A program made the position numbers and the translations under genes. A stretch of 64,000 bases of DNA from Melampsora larici-populina 98AG31 (taxonomy: Eukaryota; Basidiomycota; Pucciniomycetes; Pucciniales; Melampsoraceae): NCBI RefSeq assembly GCF_000204055.1, contig NW_006768812.1, forward strand, positions 62,001 through 126,000, written 5' to 3'. The notes under the pieces were generated by a model, which was given only the letters and a program-made list of their open reading frames with translations, made no database searches and had not been told where the DNA came from. Positions 44,327 to 55,119 of the stretch are shown piece after piece (position 1 is the stretch's first letter; every line of letters starts with the position of its first letter).

Positions 44327-44614
44327 GGCAATTTTGTCACATTTGTGTGATTTTTGTGGCCCAGAAGCGTACAATTATCCACAAAGGGGAAAGATTGGAA
44401 GAACATTCCTTACGCTGAACTTCATCCGTCTGAGTCAAGCCTCAGGCAGACTAGGAGACAAGCGGCCCTGAACACTCAGTATTAACGACTGAGCGCTCAG
44501 TGTTCCTCACTGAACACTTGGAAGCTCTCCATAAAGTATCCTTGAAACTTGCTCCACCTTTTGTTGATTTCCCTTATGAATCTTGACAATCTGGTATTCT
44601 GAATCTTCTTTCAG

Positions 44615-45390
44615 GGATGGGAATCTCGTCGTCACAATCCTACATATGATTGGTCAGTCATAAACCCGATCTCACTTCGAGTCAGATCCTGATCAGCTCA
44701 ACTTATCATGGCTTTCGAAAAACTTCATCTATAGGGTCATCATTCGCCTCGGCGTCTCTTCCGCCACTATCGAAGGCTTTGATCTCGACACCACCCACTT
44801 CAGTGGCAACAAAGCTTCAGCTTGTTCTGTCTTTGGACTTCCCATCAGCGCTCAATCCGATTCAACCTCCACAATAGCTCCATGTGCTGATCATTCCCAG
44901 GTACGTTCCCAATGAGATGAACCAATCAGCTTCTCATTACTGTTTGATTGATGTGGTTTGGAAAAAGCAGTGGCAAGAATTGTTGCCAGCCGTGCCTCTA
45001 GGTCCTTCATCACGTCACCTGTTCAAAATCGAGCAAACCGCCAAGACTTACCAATATCTGAAGTTACACATGATTCCTGATGGTTCGTAATCATTTGCTC
45101 ATTTCCTACTGTGACCTTCTCTCCATCTCACCAGTGTTTCATTCCAGGTGGTCTTGCCCGATTTCGCGTCTATGGTCATCCCATCCCGATTTTCCCTGAT
45201 AATCCGGTGTCTTGTTTTGAATTAGCCAGCGCCTTACTCGTAGCTCAAGTTGTTTCAACCTCTAATCATCATTATGGTGTAGGTTCAAACCTCATCCTAC
45301 CTGGTCGGGGTCCCGAGAATATGGATGGAGGTTGGGAAACTCGTCGAAGTCAAAAGCCTGGTCACTCCGATCATGTGATCATCAAATTTT
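44615..45390 (+). pseudogene. Allantoicase fragment, truncated at both ends
   Basis: Exons 44615-44652, 44735-44900, 44971-45082 and from about 45149 read in joined phase. They give GWESRRHNPTYDW, VIIRLGVSSATIEGFDLDTT with HFSGN, LPAVPLGPSSRHLFKIEQTA, HMIPDGGLARFRVYGHPIP, and then the second repeat SNHHYGVGSNLILPGRGPEN with GWETRRSQKPGHSDHVIIKF. These are hallmark blocks of allantoicase (ureidoglycolate-forming step of purine degradation), which is built of two similar domains. The N terminus is missing, and the homology stops at VIIKF in the second domain, where the LG..GFDIDT-like continuation is absent. The splice sites are intact although the gene is not. The upstream sequence is transposon debris. 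Confidence 0.75.
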
Positions 45391-45539
45391 CAGTGGAGTC
45401 ATATTCTTCAACTTTTAGAATTTCTTCCAAAATGTCAAATCTGACTTATCTATGGCCTTATGCTTCTATAGAAGTACAGCAGGGTATTTGGACTACACGG
45501 AGATTGACACAAATTATTTTATTGTACATCTTTCAGATC

Positions 45540-47181
45540 GAATTAAGTTTTGAAATCTTACAGCTGGTGATCAAGTGATGATTGTACAAAAGAGTTTAGA
45601 GGTAAGATTGGTACGGTTTATCAGGTGGATAGAACTACTAATCGGATTGTTTTACTGGAACCTGAGTTCTGGGTTAGTTTGGAATTCGTCACTTTTGATG
45701 TATTTTTGAGAGGTTTATGTTTTTTATGATTGATTTACTGATTGGGATTTGTATGATTTTGTTTAGACCGATATAGTCTGAAAAAGCTCTCCTGAATTNN
45801 NNNNNNNNNNNNNNNNNNNNNNNNNNNNNNNNNNNNNNNNNNNNNNNNNNNNNNNNNNNNNNNNNNNNNNNNNNNNNNNNNNNNNNNNNNNNNNNNNNTT
45901 CGAGTATAGTACATTGCAATCTGGCGTAGTGAGACGAGTTAAGCATCCATCAATTTTTATTTTCTCCAAAATCACACTCTGGTCAAAGTTCCAAGTTACT
46001 GATTTGATTTATTAATTGTAACAGGATTACTATGAAAACTTACAAGAAGTCAACATGAGTCTGTAAGAAATGGTTGAAGGAAAGAGATTCATTGGACAAG
46101 AATTGGTACACCACATTCAATACAACAACTTGAACCATTAAGAGAATCGGAGAAAATCATTCCTTGGCCTGTCGAACATAAATGGATGATAGGACTTCAA
46201 GATTCTGAGAAACGAATCGAGGCTCGTGAGCGTTATCAAACACTTATGGAAGCTGAATGGGCTAAGGAACTGCGTAGAAGGGATGGAGAGATCGTTGGTA
46301 AGTTGATTTGACACCTTGAAGAGTGAGCTTTCTTTGTAGATTGCTAAACTTCATACCTTATCCTATGCTCGCAGATCAACGGGTTATTGAGGTCTCACAC
46401 GTCCAACCGAGAGAAAGTAAGTACTTAATTCTCATGATCTATCATCAGCCCATGATCATTGGATTTCCTATCATACCCAAGGCCTATGTGCGCTTAGAAA
46501 TAAATTGGCTGACGTGATTGCCTCTGTCCTTGCTTTTTTTCAGATCGCAAAGACCTATTCGCACCACCTCTAGATACTTGGAAATCTACAGTAGATCCAG
46601 AAGAATATGAGGATTACCATCTTTGGCTATCAAGTTCACCAGAACTAAGAAACCGATTCCCAGATTATTTTCAAAATCCGACCAAAAACATCCCAATAGT
46701 ACCGGGATTATTAGTACCAGATTGGGAATTTTCCGCAGGACGTCATACAAGACGTTATAAAACAAAAGAATGGGAAACAAAGTTAAATGAAAAGGTTAAT
46801 CAACATATTGAAGAAGAACTTGAATGGATGATAGAAAAATCTAAAGTAGTAGGAATCAAATTAGATTAACATCAAACCCAAAACGAATTAGAAATCTCAA
46901 CTGAACGTAGACCATCAGCATTAGGAGTATCCAAGAAACCCAAGATTTCGAAACCAGAAATTAAAATGGTGAAAAATCGAATCAAACAATTGAGGGCTAA
47001 ATTTTCAAAGGTTGAAGTTAAAGCTACACTTGATCTTTTACCTGCTTTAGAAATTTTCAATTCTGATAGGATGAGGGACATATTAAGTAAACCTGCTGGC
47101 ATGTACTGGGACCTGTACTTGATTCACTTGATGCTCAATCTAATAGTAGTAGTAGTACTTCTTCTACAATATGAAATGTAA
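45540..47181 (+). pseudogene. Probable mitochondrial ribosomal protein uL24m, decayed
   Basis: The frame reads DRIKF, a TGA (45551-45553), NLTAGDQVMIVQKSLE, then after a one-base frame change KIGTVYQVDRTTNRIVLLEP. This is the KOW-type motif of L24 proteins (GD.V.I....G..G.V). After the gap come RRVKHPS, EKIIPWPVEHKWMIGLQD, RKDLFAPPLDTWKST and a Glu/Arg/Lys-rich stretch to a TAA at 46867, after which the same frame goes on (NELEISTERRPSALGVSKKP) and shifts again near 47100. Length and basic, charged C-terminal half fit fungal uL24m. Two in-frame stops and two frameshifts show decay. The identification rests mainly on the KOW block. Confidence 0.45.
45799..45898. other. Assembly gap (100 N)
   Basis: Exactly 100 N characters, a conventional unknown-length gap. 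The sequence after it (45912-45933, ATTGCAATCTGGCGTAGTG) equals the right end of the CACTA-type MITE at 57640-58386, so the missing sequence likely contains such a MITE. Confidence 0.95.
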
Positions 47182-47538
47182 TGCATCATTCAAATCTCTT
47201 GATTTAATCTTAAATCAATCAACATTGTGCCTCTTTATTGAGTGAAGGATCAAAGAATGGATTCAACTTTTCATTCGAGTGGATCTGCAAATCAGTTTGC
47301 ACCGGAAGACTTTACTGCTGTATGGGTAAGGAGAGTATACAGGCTGCTGCCCTTGAGAACATGACAAAATTGATTGGGCTGTTGTGAACTCATGGTCATT
47401 TTTTAATGCTTCACTACATTTATGATATATTGGTATATGTATGACTTGAGAGCCAAAGGGGTTGAGTGTAGATGTGCACCTTACAATGTATTCCTGGAGA
47501 TCTTATTTACGGATGACTTTGAAGGCAAATCCTTCTCA

Positions 47539-48021
47539 TTAGCTTTGGAGAACTTCTACAATTACAATTTTTTCCTTTATCAATCCTGAAGCTAGAGTTC
47601 CCAAATTGTATGTGAATGGTATTGATAAGAAAGTAAAAATCCCAAGAATAAATAAAGGTTGAAATGGTTTATGAATCTTTTGAAGGTAATGACCATATAC
47701 TTTTTCAATAGTTGACTCTACATTCTTGATTGAAACTTCAAATGATCTAATCTTATTTAATTCTTTGTTTTGGTTCGATTTCTTTTCAATTTCTTTTATT
47801 ACATTTTCTTCTGATGTAGAGTTTTCAGAATTTATTAAATCACATGGAATCGATGAATGAAAGATTGGATTCTCATAGTATTCTTCTAACCCAAATTCTT
47901 TCAAAATTTCATTGACTTTTTCGACCAAATTTGTCAGCTTTTCAAAAATAAAAAAATCTTGATCAGTTTTTGTTTGAAAGATTGAATCAGAGTCAAAAAA
48001 GACGTACAGAAGAATGTCCAC
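47539..48021 (-). pseudogene. Usb1-like U6 snRNA phosphodiesterase, C-terminal part
   Basis: The minus-strand frame contains LTNLVEKVNEILKEFGLEEY followed by YENPIFHSSI. This matches the block of Usb1/Mpn1 (2H phosphoesterase, U6 snRNA 3'-end trimming) before and including the second His-x-Ser catalytic motif, here HSS. IKNVESTIEKVYGHYLQKI fits the final beta strand region. The first His-x-Ser motif and N-terminal half are not found upstream (48022-48480), and the last 40 residues look frame-shifted. It is therefore a fragment. Confidence 0.55.
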
Positions 48022-48988
48022 TTCCCACTTCTGAAGCTAAAAAGATCTACTTTGATTGTCATTTGTAAGATAACAAAATCGAGCGAATGGAACAAAATGG
48101 AATTCATTTGGTTTATAGCATGTGTTAAAGCTATTCTAAAAGTCTTTAGTTGAGGAGATTTGAGAGCTAATGGGCGTGAAAGTGATAAATGTAATCAATC
48201 ATCTAGAGTCAACAAAAAATGAGCCTAAGAGCTACAAATCATCATCAAGACAGATTGGGGTTTTTTGCTTACTTTGACTGGTTATCAAGTTATGCCATTT
48301 TGAAGAACTCTCTTGACAAGTATCTTATGATTTTCAATAGAATTGATTTAATCTCTTTCTTTTTTAATAACCAATTCATTCAAAATCAGTTTCTCTTTGA
48401 ATTCTTTTATCATAAGACAAAGATGAACACAACTAACTTGAAAGGTATATGTGAGTAGGCCAATCACCTTCTACATGTTCTTTTATTCTTTTCCTTCCTT
48501 GATGTAATGCAGGATCATCTATCGGAGGAGGTTTAGCATCCTTTTTTGGCAAATGGTTAGTTCTTTGATTCAAGAAAATCAATTCAAAGGAGAATGGTAA
48601 TCGAGATATTAACTTGGTTTAGAGGAAAAACTTGGTGGAGGTAGTATATGTCTGTTCGATCAACAGATAAAATGTTTTGGTATTGTTAGTTAGTTGTTTG
48701 AATTTATTTCCCAAGTTTGATAGAAAAGAAGTAAAGCTGACCTTCGCTTAGGTCGGCTTTTGTTCTTTTGTTCTTCGTTCTTCATTGTGTTTTCCTTGAA
48801 TTCGGTTGTCTTTTGTTGTTGCTCGTCACATTTCAAGTCCACCCAACTTAACAATCAACAACTTGTTTTCAGCTGTTCAAGTGATAAAGAGAACAGAAGT
48901 CATGATGATCAGATGAATTCTAATTAGCGCATGACCATGATGATTGACTAGAGAGGATTGGAAATGCAACAAACTGTTGACAGCCAAG
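48022..48988. other. No gene recognised
   Basis: AT-rich stretch with one short plus-strand exon-like piece near 48513-48560 (SSIGGGLASFFGKW after a TGCAG acceptor) that I cannot place. Confidence 0.35.
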
Positions 48989-49215
48989 TTACCAAGAAGC
49001 ACTAGCAGCACGTTGAACTTCTGTATCATGAGATTGTAATAAGAACATGATAGGTTCTAAAGTATCCCTTCCTACTTCTCTAACATCTTTTTCAGTAATC
49101 TCGGAAAAGGCCAAAGCAGCTGGTTGTTGTAAGTCAACATTATCGGAGAAGGATAGAGTTGAGTGACTTGAGCGGTTCTCCAGTGAAGAAATTGGTACCG
49201 GTTTGATCTAAACAA
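48989..49215 (-). pseudogene. Vac8 (armadillo vacuolar protein) fragment
   Basis: The minus strand reads [14 protein letters not shown], then after a frame change [40 protein letters not shown] and [11 protein letters not shown]. The reading frame then shifts, so that LGNLAVN appears in the next frame. These are the first armadillo repeats of fungal Vac8, a vacuole-membrane adaptor. Two frameshifts in about 200 bp and no further repeats show that this is a decayed fragment. Confidence 0.75.
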
Positions 49216-49459
49216 AGGGTAGATTGATGGTGAAAGATGAGAGTTGAAAGTCAACGGTCGAATAGTGCTGTTGGGGCTGATGAAGGTTTAATGATGACAC
49301 TCGAGGAACTGCAAGAGACTTGCTACCGCATCACGCTCATGTTTGAGTAAAAGTGGTTCATAACCAAATCCATGAGGACCACCTAAGAATAATGATGAAC
49401 AGATGTCGTTGATGATGTTAATTATAATCTGATAGTTCTGACATCGATTCTACCCTTTA

Positions 49460-50218
49460 CTAGTAATGATAGTCTTGATTTGTGATTTGATATAACTGTT
49501 TGTGGTTGTTTTTGTGATCACAAGCTGTAAACAAGACCTGAGACTCTCTGAGGAATAAGATAGCTTGGTTTCCTTGTGGATGATGTAAGGATGGCATCGA
49601 GACCGGACATACTCTCTTCAGGATCTGGATCCCGAAGCTCCAACCCCAATCTAAAACGGGAATTGCGGGGAATCTTTGCCCGGTAATGGCCTTGAGCATA
49701 TGTTTTGACAGATGCCCCATGGGTTCATACAAAGGGCAGGACCGCCAGCCCAGCTCATCACTGTTGGTGAAGTTGAATGATGGCTCAGTGCTCCTGAGGT
49801 CAACACCCGAGTCTGGCTGCTGGGTATGGGGCAAACTGGGCGGGCTCAGCGTTCCAATTTGGCCTGGACAGAAATTTCACAGTTTTTTTGATACTTTTGC
49901 GCAACAGCTTTGGGCCCCCGACGTCAGGGGCCTTCTCCACGGGCACTGTGCAACAAGCTTCAGATACCATCTTGTTTCTTGGGACTTGCACAATCTGAGT
50001 GTTTTTCTGGCTATCGTATCCCAAGATCACTGAATTGAACATCTGCCTGATGGGAATGTATCAATTGCCCAGTTAGCCCAGCTGGTAAGTATCTTCCAAG
50101 CAACCAAAGGCTGGGAGCAGGGAACAAGGAATGCTTGTAAATCTTGCACTGATGTCAAGTGTTTGTCTTCTGGTAAGGCAATGGATATTCTTTCACAGTC
50201 AGTTTCAAAGCCTATCAC
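49460..50218 (-). pseudogene. Retroelement RT/RNase H connection fragment
   Basis: The minus strand reads VIGFETDCERISIALPEDKH and then SWANWAIDTFPSGRCSIQ, typical of the linker between the RT thumb and RNase H in retroelements (an LPEDK block followed by a W..D.FP.GR block). Downstream frames are broken. It is probably the same family as the RNase H piece at 43686-44115. Confidence 0.5.
49909..49950 (-). repeat. GC palindrome repeat, copy 2 (inverted)
   Basis: Its reverse complement matches 44282-44326: CAGTGCCCGTGGAGAAGGCC followed by the GC palindrome and GGGCCCAAAG. The two copies lie in opposite orientation 5.6 kb apart. Confidence 0.75.
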
Positions 50219-52525
50219 ATTGATTCTTGCACCAAAAACCTGCTTCTTCCAGTTCCAAGGGATGGTCAGGATTTTAGAAAAATTGTGGGGGTTGGGTATT
50301 CAAAAGGATACTCAATGCTCACTAAAAATGGCTAGGTGGGTTTATAAGTTTAAATAATTATATGTATATTTCAAATATAACGTAATTACAATAAAATTAT
50401 AAGGAAGAAAAGATAGAGGAGAAGAGGACTGGCCTGTTTGGGTAAATCCAGACAGGCTACAGTTAAATGAGTCCTGAACAGGATATTATGATCACAAAGG
50501 ATTATGATTATGAAAGCTGGATCCAAGGCTTTCCTTCAATCTTCAAAGTAACTGATTGAAGAGTGATTTGGAGGTCACTGATCTGGTTGTTATGAATTCA
50601 CCAACTTGTATTTGTTCAAGAGGTCACTAACCTGGAGTTGATGTAGGTCAATAACCTGTAGTTGTTCTGTAGGGTACTAACCTGAAGTTGATATAGGTCA
50701 CTAACCTGTAGTTGTTCTGAAGGTGACTAACCTGGAGTTTATTTGAAGGTCACTGACCTGGGAAAGAGTTCTACCTAGGGGAAGTAGAGGATCCAAAAAA
50801 GGATGAAGAATAAAATTACTTTATCTTTTAGTCAGGAACTACTTTAAAGATATGAAGTGAATCACTAGTCTTATCATTATGAGACTTTTGATTATGTACT
50901 TCATTTGAAATTTAAAGGGTGCTTTAAAAGAGGTGTGTAATAACAATGCTTGGGGGGAATATCTGAAGGCTGAGAGAGGAGGGGTTTATATACTCTCCTC
51001 TCTAAAGCTAACTGTAGTGATATTTGTTACTATCACTACATTAGTTCAAGGTTAATCATCACCAGGTGTTAATTATTATTACTAGCAATGCTTGAATACA
51101 TATACATGTTATGTGTAATATGTAATATAATCATTTCAACTCTTGACACTGAGTTATGAGGTGTAAATGGTGTTTTATTACATATTACATGTTGTTTCAA
51201 GTGTACATGCATATGTAATAAGTGTTTTGGTATATTGTATTAAATGTTACATACAGTCTAAGCTCAGTAGGTAACATGTAATTAATTTTATACATACTGT
51301 TTTTGATGTTACAAGTTGGTTTTGGGTACATGTATGTTGTCAGCCTAGAGAGTAACCACAAGTACTCCTTAGGAAGACTAATATAAACTAAAAACATAAA
51401 AACTTCACATCTCACACTCAAGTTTCAAGAGTGTAATTAAAATATCTGCAAACATTTAAAAAGGAAATCCCGTGGACTATGAATGATATCATAAACCACG
51501 GTAAGAGAAGACCCTTCGATTAAAAGAGTATAATCAAAACAAGGAACTCAATCCCACTTAAAACCAAACCAGCCAGGGACTTATTCGAACCCTAGCCCAA
51601 TAAAATTATTAAGCAACCAAGACCCAGTCAGGATCACATTCTGACCCTGACTGGTAATTACGAAACAACCGATGTTGAAATAACTCGACTATGGAAATTG
51701 CCAAGGAATCACAAATATCGAGTATAAAAGAAGCTAAGCGATCCAGCAGAAATAAAAGATGATTGCATACTTCACACCAACAATTACCTTTAGAAACTTA
51801 TACTATTCTATAACTCCCTTTTACCAAACCTAGCAGACTACAATCTTAAATAGAGACTCCTTTACTTCATCGTATTGATATCGTCTATTTTCCATTTGTT
51901 CCTACTCGTTTGATAAAACTAGTTATAATAAACTATAAGATCACCATTAAAGCCATTGTTCCTAGAAACTATCCGGTCAAACTCTTAACCAACTTTCAAC
52001 TTGTCTAAAATAGCTCTTAGACCTTTTTTCTAACTACGCAAAAGCTAGTCTTGCACGTATTAGGCTAAAGCAGAACTTACGACCCACCCTGGAATAGGAG
52101 TACTCGGTACCCATTTGTAGAAGACCATTGGTAGTTCAACCAGTGAGTGATCAAAGTTCTATTAGTTTACTCAAAGCTCAACACAAACTAACAGACAAGG
52201 GCTAGAATTTATCTCTTTAAAAGTGACATCGACTTTAAAGTAACAAAGCACGCCAATCCAATTCTTAGCAATGTACGTACCATTTAGCTTAAAAGTCCTT
52301 AAAAGTGCTACTTATTAGACTTTAGCTGACATTTGGGGGCCTCCTCTCAATCATTTTTTTTGTTAGTTTCAAACAATTAAATTTCTTTTTTTTTACACAA
52401 ATAAAAATCAAAAAACCGACAAAAAATAAAGAACCTATTACCTCTTCACATCCGAAATCAAAATCACTATAAAAAACACAAAAATTTTTTTTTTCTTCAG
52501 ATTTAAATTTTTCTTCTTTTCCAAA
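50219..52525. other. Probable LTR/leader region of Ty3-type element
   Basis: No gene is seen. 50982-50999 carries a TATA-like GGTTTATATACTCTCC. 50620-50765 is a tandem repeat. The region precedes the retrotransposon coding part, so a 5' LTR is expected here, but without a 3' LTR (lost beyond 58582) I cannot set its limits. Confidence 0.35.
50620..50765. repeat. Approx. 57-bp tandem repeat of AGGTCACTAACCTG motifs
   Basis: Alternating words TAGGTCACTAACCTGTAGTT and CTAACCTGAAGTTGATATAG recur with a period of about 57 bp for more than two units. Each contains the inverted pair AGGT..ACCT. They may be regulatory repeats in the U3 part of an LTR. Confidence 0.7.
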
Positions 52526-53022
52526 TTGGATTCACTTGCAGATTTCAAAAACTTACCGTTTTTTAACTTTCCGGAAGTTCATCCATTTACAGACGAACTT
52601 ATCATACCCACACTCACCAGTCAGACCCAAGCTCTGCTACACATTTGGGACTTTATCAGCAAACAGCGCAGAGATCCAGTCAGCACTTCTCAAACTTCAG
52701 TTTTGTCTACACCCAGTCAAGAAGAAAAGTAAGTAGTATAAAACACATACATTCCACCTCACACCAAATCACCAAACTAACCAAATCACGCTTTGGAAAA
52801 ACGAACTTGAAAATATCGTTAGTGTCCCTCAACGTGGTTTCACAGCGATCAACGTACAAAGCGCCTACCGCCAGATCAGAGTCCCACACGACTAGAAACG
52901 AGGAAGAAGAATTGCTAGGTCCTGAAGAACACACCAGGAGTAAGTGACTTTCTTTTTGGAAAAAAACACACAGACACTAGTAAAACCAGCATTTGTACTG
53001 ATTTGTACACTTTTGACAATTA

Positions 53023-53808
53023 GTGCGAGGAGTAGAACCTGCGAACGAAAAAACAGTAGACGAAACAACTATTTCAGCGACATCGTCGAATAACCTTTTG
53101 TTTCAGAAAAACTCATCAGCCAACCTATCCGGTAACAATTTTGTGATAGCTCCAGCTCCAGCAAACAACACATTTGGGCTCACTGGTATAACCAATCCTA
53201 CAGAACCCATACGTAAGTACCTGGACCAATACAAACAGTTACCAGTACACACACACGTTACTAACATGGCACCCTCTACCAGAGCTAGCTCCCGAGCCTC
53301 CAGCATTTCAGATGCAGCCAGCTTCGAACCCCCAGCCGAGTCAAAGCAACTCAGCATCTCAAGCCAGCGCCAGGGCTCTGTCACTTCAGGGTACAGAGCC
53401 CAGTCAAGGATTGATGCTCAAAAAGCAATCTCCGGAAACTCAAGAACTTCTCAGGTTACACAAAGCAAACTACAGGCTCTGGATCCAAGCGCGAACAGAC
53501 AAAGAAGCAGCGGCTTTCAAGGATCTGACTCTGAAGGCCAAGGAATTCCACCGCCGATTGATCAAGAAAGTAGGTTACAAGCCATTGATGGGATGGACAA
53601 AGGCTGGAACCCAGTCAAATGGGACTGGACAACCTACAACGAGAAAGTTCGCACAGCAAAAAAGACTCCATACAACCGCCCAAACAACGCCCGCCGTCCA
53701 CTCAAGGGTATAACCAGAGCGGATCAGATATGCCAGATTATAGACGCAGCAGGGAAAGCAGTGAAGAATGAGACCTTACCATACTTCCCCTTGACCGAGA
53801 GATTCTGA
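53023..53808 (+). CDS. Gag-adjacent open frame of Ty3-type element
   Basis: The 261-residue frame is rich in Ser, Asn, Gln and Ala, with a more ordered C-terminal part (NPVKWDWTTYNEKVRTAKKT, then GITRADQICQIIDAAGKAVK). The overlapping frame at 53312-53713 also looks protein-like in the middle (SPETQELLRLHKANYRLW), so a frameshift near 53580 may separate two parts of one ancestral protein. No known domain is recognised. Membership of the element is from position. Confidence 0.35.
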   Translation: MRGVEPANEKTVDETTISATSSNNLLFQKNSSANLSGNNFVIAPAPANNTFGLTGITNPTEPIRKYLDQYKQLPVHTHVTNMAPSTRASSRASSISDAASFEPPAESKQLSISSQRQGSVTSGYRAQSRIDAQKAISGNSRTSQVTQSKLQALDPSANRQRSSGFQGSDSEGQGIPPPIDQESRLQAIDGMDKGWNPVKWDWTTYNEKVRTAKKTPYNRPNNARRPLKGITRADQICQIIDAAGKAVKNETLPYFPLTERF

Positions 53809-53879
53809 ACCCAGTTTTACAAAACTTCCACACACTCCTTAAACCCATTGTACATACTCAGAAGAAACTCACTATTGAA

Positions 53880-55113
53880 ATGTCATCAATTAAGTCACTC
53901 GTTAAAAAACATGAACCTTCTAAGACAATAGACCATATTGACAAAACTCTAGCTACTCTAATTAGTAATGTCAATGATCAAGTAAATTGCCTTAACTCCC
54001 TAACTGATGCAATTAAAAAGATAATTGACGACTCAGACAAATTGAGACTATCAGTAGAGAGAAACACGAACAACCCTGTCAAAGAACACATGGATATCGA
54101 CAAAATAATGACCCTTATGACAGAAGGACATGAAAACCCAAAAAGTGAGATAACAAGAGCCTTAAACCAAAGTGTGAGAACAGTAAGCAACGATCTAACA
54201 CCGGACCACAATGACATTTCAGAAATCAACAACAGTTGCCAACAGTTGTCATCCAAGATAAATAATATACAACATAACATGAGAATCCTGCACGCTCAAG
54301 GAGAACGGTTGAGCCAAGACAATCTTATCATCAGGTCCCAGAACGAGGAGACCCTACTTCATTTGTCTAAGCTTCGATTGGATAGCGTTCTCAAACCACC
54401 AACACCAGTACACAGTTCCCTTAAAGATGAGGAATTTAGACAATTACCTCCTCATATGACTAGTACACCAGCGGAGACATCCGTATCCGAGGAAGTAAGC
54501 ATACCGCCACCTTCTGGTAGACCAGCGCAGCCAATTACTAAAATCAGAACCACAGCAATATCACAACCTCCCACCACAACTACAATTAAGAAAGAAGCAT
54601 CTGATGCGGATAAAAGCATAGTGGAAATCACCAAAGAGAAACTCAACTTAGACGCAAGCATCTACAAAGCATTAAAAAATGAAGTACCATCAACAAAGAA
54701 CTGGCCAAAGTTCTCTGGAGAAGGAGAATACAATCACTTACAATTCATCAAGTGGGTAGACCGTACTAAGGAAGACATGCATATACCAGATTCCCTGATT
54801 ACCGCACGTCTAGGGTCATCATTCACAGGCTTAGCGGCATTATGGTTCACAGACAAGAGAGACAAAAAGCAGCTAACCTGGGACGAATGGAAAGAAGCTA
54901 TTAAAAAAGAAATTTGGAACCCGTAAGTGGCGTCGCAATATGCAAACGGCATTTGACAGAGATTACTTTAACCCAAGGACAAACACAGACCCAGTAAAGT
55001 GGCTAGTTACGCAACGCAAAAGATTACAAGCTTCCCTTCCAAATCTGGAAGACGAGGAAGTATTAGACAAAATTCTAGAACAATGCTCAGGAGAGCTTGA
55101 CCACGCAGTTTGA
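53880..55113 (+). pseudogene. Ty3-type Gag (capsid) with frameshift
   Basis: The N-terminal 170 residues are helical and coiled-coil-like, followed by a Pro/Thr linker. The capsid-type block FSGEGEYNHLQFIKWVDRTK, LGSSFTGLAALWFTDKRD and LTWDEWKEAIKKEIW matches the retrotransposon Gag domain. The first frame ends at TAA 54924; the sequence continues one frame over as RKWRRNMQTAFDRDYFNPRT to a TGA at 55111-55113, which is in frame with the next segment. So one small indel near 54915 and one nonsense codon disrupt what was a single Gag-Pol frame. Confidence 0.75.
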
Positions 55114-55119
55114 AGTCGA

